Below, piece by piece: positions 13,133-17,453 of a stretch of DNA of 17,453 nt (the first letter of the stretch is position 1; the number at the start of each line of letters is the position of its first letter). A model generated the notes under the pieces. It was not told where the DNA came from. It saw nothing but the letters and a program-made list of their open reading frames with translations, and ran no database searches. Location: positions 1 to 17,453 of the forward strand of contig CATYJC010000030.1 in assembly GCA_958407555.1 (NCBI GenBank), given 5' to 3'. Both the position numbers and the translations under genes were made by a program. This DNA is from an uncultured Collinsella sp. (GTDB lineage: Bacteria > Actinomycetota > Coriobacteriia > Coriobacteriales > Coriobacteriaceae).

Positions 13133-13870
13133 ATGGCTAAGGCAAAGAACACCGATAAGCTCGTTGTACAGAATGCCGCCAAGACCCTTCTGGCCAACAT
13201 CCGCTTTGCGAGCGTGGACGACCCCATTCGCACCATTACCGTCACGTCCTCGATTCCCAACGAGGGCAAGTCTACGGTTTCCATCAACCTTGCCCAGGCT
13301 ATCGCCACGAGCGGCAAGTCCGTGCTCCTGGTCGAGGCCGATATGCGCCGCAGGTCCCTTTCCGATATGCTCGGCGTTCGTTCGCGCGGCGGACTCTATG
13401 CGGTCCTTTCCGAGCAGATCTCCATTGACCAGGCAATTGTCGAGACGGGTCAGAAGAACTTCTACTTCCTCGATGCCGAGCCGCATATTCCCAATCCTGC
13501 CGACATCATCGTCTCTCACCGCTTTGCCAAGCTGGTAAAGGCACTGTCTGCCAAGTTCCAGTACGTCATCTTTGATGCTCCCCCGGTCGGCACCTTCATC
13601 GATGCTGCCGAGATTGCCAGCCTGACCGACGGTACGCTGTTCGTGGTGCGCGAGGACTTCACCAAGCGCGAGGAGGCACTCAACGCTATCGGCCAGCTTA
13701 AGAAGTCCGAAAAGGTCAAGCTCATCGGTACCGTTATGAACTACTGCGAGACCGAGACCAGCGAGTACTACTACTCCTACTACACCAAGGACGGTAAGAA
13801 GGTGAAGAAGGGCTCGGACGATCAGGGGACTTCCAAAAAGGGCATCTTCACCAACCGAGCAAACGTTTAG
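13133..13870 (+). CDS. CpsD-like BY-kinase (capsule/exopolysaccharide tyrosine kinase)
   Basis: A 245-residue cytoplasmic ATPase that autophosphorylates on tyrosines and needs the CpsC-like protein as activator. Visible are Walker A in SSIPNEGKSTVS (Lys near 45), Walker A' in VLLVEADMRRRS, and Walker B in YVIFDAPPV. A tyrosine cluster YYYSYY (212-217) lies close to the C-terminus. The first acidic residue of Walker A' is Glu, where Asp is more usual, but the second Asp is kept. Unusually, about 28 mostly polar and basic residues follow the tyrosine cluster. ATG 13133 is served by AAAGGTGG at the end of the previous gene. The phosphorylation cycle with the CpsB-like phosphatase would set polymer length. 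Confidence 0.9.
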   Translation: MAKAKNTDKLVVQNAAKTLLANIRFASVDDPIRTITVTSSIPNEGKSTVSINLAQAIATSGKSVLLVEADMRRRSLSDMLGVRSRGGLYAVLSEQISIDQAIVETGQKNFYFLDAEPHIPNPADIIVSHRFAKLVKALSAKFQYVIFDAPPVGTFIDAAEIASLTDGTLFVVREDFTKREEALNAIGQLKKSEKVKLIGTVMNYCETETSEYYYSYYTKDGKKVKKGSDDQGTSKKGIFTNRANV

Positions 13871-13887
13871 TTGATTAAGGCTGACCT

Positions 13888-14538
13888 ATGCGTGACATTC
13901 ATTGCCATATCTTGCCGGGTGTAGACGACGGCGCCGCCGATCTCGATGAGAGCTTGGCGATGCTCGAGGCTGCCAAGCGGGCCGGTGTAACCAGAATCGT
14001 TTGCACTCCTCACTGCCGTGATCCCTATTTTGATTACGACAAGATGTGGGATGCCTTTGAACTGCTGCGTGATAACGCTGACGGTTTTCCGCTCCAGATG
14101 GGCTTCGAGGTCAACCATCGAAAGCTCGTTGAGCTTGGTATCGATGCCGCGGAGCACTTGCATTTCGATGGGACCAACGAGTTTCTGCTCGAGCTTTCGA
14201 CGCATGCCGATGCGTATGCGTTTAGAGAGTACGAGAACACGATTTACGATTTGCAGTGCCGTGGCTACCAGGTGATCATCGCTCATCCTGAGCGCTATCG
14301 TGCGGTTCAAAAGGATGTAAGCGTGGCGGAGCGTCTGGTCGATATGGGCTGCAAGCTGCAGGCTTCGGCGGACTTTATTGCCGGCGGTCGCTTTGGTCGC
14401 GAGAAAAAGCCGGCACAGCGCCTGTTCGATCAGAACCTGTACAGCTTCATCGCGAGCGATGCCCATAACGTGGGTCATTACGATTGCCTGGCGAAGGCTC
14501 GCGCGAAGTTTAGCGTGCGCGGAGCTCATTTTCGCTAA
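13888..14538 (+). CDS. CpsB/YwqE-like PHP-family tyrosine-protein phosphatase
   Basis: A 216-residue metal-dependent phosphatase that would dephosphorylate the tyrosine cluster of the kinase encoded upstream. The PHP metal ligands are in place: DIHCHILPGVDDG (His5, His7, Asp13), TPHC (His42), GFEVNHR (Glu74), IIAHPERY (His133) and SDAHN (Asp191, His193). The family usual is about 240-255 residues, so this is slightly short but complete in its motifs. It begins 17 bases after the kinase stop codon, with AAGG upstream. It completes the three-gene regulatory module. No glycosyltransferase, flippase or polymerase gene follows, which is unusual for capsule loci. Confidence 0.9.
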   Translation: MRDIHCHILPGVDDGAADLDESLAMLEAAKRAGVTRIVCTPHCRDPYFDYDKMWDAFELLRDNADGFPLQMGFEVNHRKLVELGIDAAEHLHFDGTNEFLLELSTHADAYAFREYENTIYDLQCRGYQVIIAHPERYRAVQKDVSVAERLVDMGCKLQASADFIAGGRFGREKKPAQRLFDQNLYSFIASDAHNVGHYDCLAKARAKFSVRGAHFR

Positions 14539-14577
14539 AATCTGTCCCTAACGTTCGCATTGAATGAAGGGGCAGCC

Positions 14578-15078
14578 ATGGATATTCAACTTAAGACGGG
14601 ATGCTTTGATGACGCGGCGTTGGTGCGCCGCGTCGTTTTTATGGACGAGCAGGGCTACGAGAATGAGTTCGACGCTATCGACGAGGATCCGAACTGCATT
14701 CATGTGACGCTCTATGTAGACGGCGAGCTTGCCGGTTGCTCGCGCGTGTTTCCCGAAGAGCTTGAGCGCGTGGCTGACGCAGAGGCCCCGGTGTTGCCGG
14801 CATGCGACATGGACGAAGGCGTTGCGGCGGGGGAGACCTACATTATGGGGCGCGTCGCCGTGCTGCCGGCTATGCGTCGTCGCGGACTGGCGGGTGCGAT
14901 CGTCGAGGCCAGTGCTTCGTGTGCACGCGATGCCGGCGCTAAGCTTATTAAGCTGCATGCGCAGGAATACGTGCTGCCGCTCTATGCAAAGGCGGGCTAC
15001 ACGCAAATTGCCCCGGTAGATTACGAAGACGAGGGCCAGCCCCATGTCTGGATGGCCAAGCGCGTAGATGGCAGATAG
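14578..15078 (+). CDS. GNAT-family N-acetyltransferase (ElaA-like)
   Basis: A 166-residue acetyltransferase that would transfer an acetyl group from acetyl-CoA to an amine. The CoA-binding motif A is visible as MGRVAVLPAMRRRGLAGAIV, with RRRGLA as the Q/RxxGxG/A loop. The later LHAQEYVLPLYAKAGY matches motif B of GNAT enzymes. The order resembles ElaA-type proteins (YVDGELAGCSRVF, then RVAV, then AQ..VLPLY...GY). The substrate cannot be inferred. ATG 14578 has GAAGGGG five bases upstream, so it is preferred to the in-frame TTG at 14560. It starts 39 bases after the phosphatase and may be cotranscribed with it, although a functional link is not evident. Confidence 0.88.
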   Translation: MDIQLKTGCFDDAALVRRVVFMDEQGYENEFDAIDEDPNCIHVTLYVDGELAGCSRVFPEELERVADAEAPVLPACDMDEGVAAGETYIMGRVAVLPAMRRRGLAGAIVEASASCARDAGAKLIKLHAQEYVLPLYAKAGYTQIAPVDYEDEGQPHVWMAKRVDGR

Positions 15079-15116
15079 GGACGTTCCTTTTCTGCCGGCA
15101 CTTGGGGACGCTCCTT
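15078..15116. repeat. Tandem GGGACG(T/C)TCCTT repeat
   Basis: GGGACGTTCCTT (15078-15089) recurs as GGGACGCTCCTT (15105-15116) with a 27-bp period, starting at the last base of the acetyltransferase stop codon. I recall similar GGGACGTTCC units as dispersed repeats in this bacterial class, but this could not be checked. Confidence 0.5.
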
Positions 15117-15188
15117 GGCAATTGGCGCATCGGAGCGCTCGGACATACAGTTTTTCGATTCCATATGTATATATGCGCGCTAATGGGT

Positions 15189-15196
15189 TATAAAAT
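15189..15196 (+). promoter_or_regulatory. htpG -10 box candidate
   Basis: TATAAAAT is the best -10-like sequence upstream of htpG. No good -35 box stands at the right distance. I see neither a CIRCE (TTAGCACTC-N9-GAGTGCTAA) nor an obvious HspR-type HAIR inverted repeat. It predicts a leader of about 80 nt that contains the terminator and SD-pairing structure below. Confidence 0.35.
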
Positions 15197-15225
15197 CTAA
15201 GTCTGAACATAGCAGGTCTGCGATT

Positions 15226-15250
15226 CGGCTCGGGCGACCGGGCCGTTTTT
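15226..15250 (+). terminator. Intrinsic terminator in the htpG leader
   Basis: CGGCTCGG (15226-15233) pairs over 8 bp (one T-G) with CCGGGCCG (15238-15245) around GCGA, a stable GNRA tetraloop, followed by five T. It ends only 30 bp before the htpG start, too close for a further promoter. Either transcription must pass through it (attenuation) or it ends the acetyltransferase transcript and htpG starts within it. Confidence 0.75.
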
Positions 15251-15275
15251 GCGGACGGGGGTAGCGCGAAAGGAC
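15245..15275 (+). promoter_or_regulatory. FourU-like RNA thermometer candidate over the htpG SD
   Basis: GUUUUU (15245-15250) can pair with AAGGAC (15270-15275), which contains the htpG ribosome binding site. The UUUU/AGGA pairing (A-U, G-U, G-U, A-U) is that of FourU thermometers. GCG (15251-15253) with CGC (15265-15267) lengthens the stem to nine pairs with a GA bulge. The U-run is shared with the terminator just upstream. Folding energies were not calculated. Confidence 0.4.
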
Positions 15276-15280
15276 TGCAC

Positions 15281-17305
15281 ATGCGTCAATTTAAGACCGA
15301 GAGCAAAAAACTGCTCGACCTCATGATCAACTCCATCTACACCAATAAGGAAATCTTCCTGCGCGAGCTTATCTCTAACGCGAGCGACGCCGTCGACAAG
15401 CTCAACTTTAAGAGCCTGCAGGATCCGAGCGTCAAGATCGACCAGGGCGACCTGGCCATTCGCGTCTCCTTTGATAAAGACGCCCGCACCATTACCATCT
15501 CGGATAACGGCATTGGCATGACCGCCGAGGAGCTGGAGCGCAATCTGGGCACCATCGCCCATTCCGGCTCCGAGGAGTTTAAGACCGAGAACGCCGAGCA
15601 GCAGGGCTCCGATGTCGACATCATCGGTCAGTTTGGCGTGGGCTTCTACTCGGCTTTTATGGTCGCCAGCCATGTGAAGGTCGTCAGCCGCGCCTACGGC
15701 GAGGATGTCGCCCATGTGTGGGAATCCGACGGTCTTGAGGGCTACACCATCGAGGACGGCGAGCGCGCCGAGCACGGTACCGATGTCATCCTGACGCTGC
15801 GCGAGAACGAGAAGCTCGATGCCGACGGCGAGGCCGAGACCTACGATCGCTTCCTGACCGAGTGGGGTCTCAAGAGCCTGATTCAGCAGTACAGTAACTA
15901 TGTGCGTTACCCGATCCAGATGATGGTGTCCAAGAGCCGCCAGAAACCCAAGCCCGAGGACGCCGGCGACGATTACAAGCCCGAGTACGAGGACTACCAG
16001 GAGCTCGAGACCGTCAATTCCATGACACCGATCTGGAAGAAGCACAGCTCCGATGTCGAGCAGAAGGACTACGACGAGTTCTACAAGTCCACGTTCCACG
16101 ACTTTGACGATCCTGCGCGCACCATCAGCTTCCACGCCGAGGGCACGCTCGAGTATGACGCCCTGCTGTTTGTGCCGGGACGCGCGCCGTTCGATCTGTA
16201 CAGCAAGGACTACGAGAAGGGTCTGGCGCTCTACAGCTCCAACGTCCTGATCATGGAGAAGTGCGACGACCTGCTGCCCGACTACTACAACTTTGTCCGC
16301 GGCGTCGTGGATTCCGCCGACGTGTCGCTCAACATCTCGCGCGAGACGCTGCAGCAGAACCGTCAGCTCAAGGCCATCGCCAAGCGTGTGGAAAAGAAGA
16401 TTACCGCCGACCTTGAGGATATGCGTGACAACGACCGCGAGGCCTACGAGAAGTTCTTTGAGAACTTTGGCCGCGGTCTTAAGTACGGCATCTACTCGAG
16501 CTATGGCATGAAGGCCGATGAGCTCGCCGACCTGTTGCTGTTCTGGTCTGCCAAGGAACAGAAGATGATTACCCTGGCCGAGTATGCCAAGGGCATGCCT
16601 GAGGATCAGAAGGCCATCTACTACGCCGCCGGCGACTCGCGTGAGCGCTTGGCCAAGATGCCCGTGGTAAAGGGCGTGCTCGACCGCGGCTATGACGTGC
16701 TGCTGCTGACGCAGGATGTGGATGAGTTCACGTTCCAGGCTATGCGTGAGTACGTTGCCGCCGATATGCCCAAGATCTACGAGGACGATGCTGCCCGCGA
16801 GGCTGCCGAGAAGGCTGTGGCCGACGGTGCCGAGCCCGAGGTCGAGGATCGTCATCTAGAGCTCAAGAACGTTGCGACCGGTGATCTTGACCTGGCGACC
16901 GAGGACGAGAAGAAGGAGGCCGAGGACGCCACCAAGGAGAACGAGGACCTCTTTAGCGCTATGAAGGAGGCGCTCGGTGACAAGGTCGAGAAAGTCGCCG
17001 TCTCCGCGCGCCTGACCGATGCCCCCGCTTGTATCACCACCGAGGGCCCACTTTCGCTCGAGATGGAGAAGGTGCTCCAGAAGGGACCCGAGGGCGCGCC
17101 CGACGGCATGCCCAAGAGCCAACGCGTGCTCGAGCTCAACGCCAAGCACCCGGTCTTTGACAAGCTTGTCGCTGCCCAGAAGGCAGGCGACGCCGACAAG
17201 ATCAAGCAGTACTCTGGTCTGCTCTACGATCAGGCCCTGCTGGTCGAGGGCATCCTCCCCGAGGACCCCGTTGCCTTCGCGGCGGCTGTTTGCAACTTGA
17301 TGTAG
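15281..17305 (+). CDS. htpG: Chaperone protein HtpG (bacterial Hsp90)
   Basis: A 674-residue ATP-dependent dimeric chaperone of the cytosol. The N-terminal GHKL ATPase domain has LRELISNASDAVDKL, DNGIGM, GTIAHSGSEEF and GQFGVGFYSAFMV. The middle domain carries DLYSKDYEKGLALYSSNVLI and the catalytic-loop SLNISRETLQQNRQL. The C-terminal dimerisation part ends with LVEGILPEDPVAFAAAVCNLM and, as in bacteria, lacks MEEVD. E. coli HtpG has about 624 residues. Much of the excess here is an acidic insertion near 500-570 (EDDAAREAAEKAVADGAEPE, then TEDEKKEAEDATKENEDLF), before the C-terminal domain. ATG 15281 is preceded by AAAGGA. Expression is probably heat-inducible through its leader. It is a single-gene unit followed by two hairpins. 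Confidence 0.97.
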   Translation: MRQFKTESKKLLDLMINSIYTNKEIFLRELISNASDAVDKLNFKSLQDPSVKIDQGDLAIRVSFDKDARTITISDNGIGMTAEELERNLGTIAHSGSEEFKTENAEQQGSDVDIIGQFGVGFYSAFMVASHVKVVSRAYGEDVAHVWESDGLEGYTIEDGERAEHGTDVILTLRENEKLDADGEAETYDRFLTEWGLKSLIQQYSNYVRYPIQMMVSKSRQKPKPEDAGDDYKPEYEDYQELETVNSMTPIWKKHSSDVEQKDYDEFYKSTFHDFDDPARTISFHAEGTLEYDALLFVPGRAPFDLYSKDYEKGLALYSSNVLIMEKCDDLLPDYYNFVRGVVDSADVSLNISRETLQQNRQLKAIAKRVEKKITADLEDMRDNDREAYEKFFENFGRGLKYGIYSSYGMKADELADLLLFWSAKEQKMITLAEYAKGMPEDQKAIYYAAGDSRERLAKMPVVKGVLDRGYDVLLLTQDVDEFTFQAMREYVAADMPKIYEDDAAREAAEKAVADGAEPEVEDRHLELKNVATGDLDLATEDEKKEAEDATKENEDLFSAMKEALGDKVEKVAVSARLTDAPACITTEGPLSLEMEKVLQKGPEGAPDGMPKSQRVLELNAKHPVFDKLVAAQKAGDADKIKQYSGLLYDQALLVEGILPEDPVAFAAAVCNLM

Positions 17306-17312
17306 TTAGGTA

Positions 17313-17398
17313 GTTACGCGGTTTTACCAAACCGCGTAACGGCTCGACGCTGCCCTCAGTTCCGCCGTTCTAACGAACGGCGGACCAGTCGACGCTGC
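17313..17398. repeat. Two hairpin-plus-TCGACGCTGC modules after htpG
   Basis: Hairpin 1 has a perfect 12-bp stem (17313-17324 with 17329-17340, loop TACC) and is followed by TCGACGCTGC (17344-17353). Hairpin 2 has a perfect 10-bp stem (17361-17370 with 17375-17384, loop TAAC) and is followed by the same TCGACGCTGC (17389-17398). Neither is followed by a T-run. The pattern resembles a REP/BIME-like extragenic repeat. Either hairpin could also protect or end the htpG transcript. The remaining 55 bp of the window show no feature. Confidence 0.6.
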
Positions 17399-17453
17399 GC
17401 GGGCGCCAGAGCGACAAATTGGCATGAAAAGAGGACGGCATAGACCTTCTGGT

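Noticed and set aside
15079..15280. CIRCE or HspR HAIR operator upstream of htpG
   Set aside because: Neither TTAGCACTC-N9-GAGTGCTAA nor CTTGAGT-N7-ACTCAAG is present.
15197..16855. 552-codon open frame opposite htpG
   Set aside because: It is the shadow of a GC-rich gene; translation is rich in Leu/Val/Gly without domains, and HtpG motifs are unmistakable on the plus strand.
1..17453. CRISPR array or prophage genes
   Set aside because: No regularly spaced direct repeats and no structural, lysis or integrase genes were seen.

Overview
The window looks like a chromosomal segment of a Coriobacteriia actinobacterium, most likely Collinsella or a close relative. This rests on moderately high G+C, the Arg codon preference (CGC/CGT) of the core genes, actinobacterial-style two-component systems and recognisable protein families. 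No database search was possible, so the genus is an inference.

Layout. Positions 1-1355 are a decayed accessory stretch. I see no clearly intact gene, but there are protein-like fragments on both strands: the N-terminus of a TetR-type regulator, a piece resembling a type I restriction specificity subunit broken by an amber codon, a possible small hypothetical gene and other scraps. Positions 1356-2709 are an insertion sequence of the IS256 superfamily (IS1249-like) with an intact transposase, 24-bp terminal inverted repeats, an internal copy of the end motif and its own terminator near the left end. From 2838 onward the sequence is well-ordered chromosome: a large soluble TPR protein of unknown function, tRNA-Ser(GCT), and a convergent S11 D,D-carboxypeptidase. 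Divergent from the carboxypeptidase is a VanR/VanS-like two-component pair. A stand-alone pstB and a PhoB/PhoR-like pair follow. Next comes a polysaccharide phosphoregulatory module (CpsC-like co-polymerase, CpsD-like tyrosine kinase, CpsB-like PHP phosphatase), then a GNAT acetyltransferase and htpG (Hsp90). The window ends in a pair of strong hairpins each followed by the same 10-bp repeat.

How the genes may work together. Much of the middle concerns the envelope: a peptidoglycan-trimming carboxypeptidase beside a VanRS-like sensor system, phosphate uptake and sensing, and a tyrosine-phosphorylation switch for capsule or exopolysaccharide length. The polysaccharide module has no glycosyltransferase, flippase or polymerase beside it, and pstB has no permease genes beside it, so both must act with partners encoded elsewhere.

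The most interesting signal is the htpG leader. It contains a GNRA-loop intrinsic terminator whose U-tract can pair with the htpG Shine-Dalgarno in the UUUU/AGGA geometry of FourU RNA thermometers. That suggests one U-run serving both transcription termination and temperature-dependent translation. This is a sequence-level hypothesis and no folding energies were computed.
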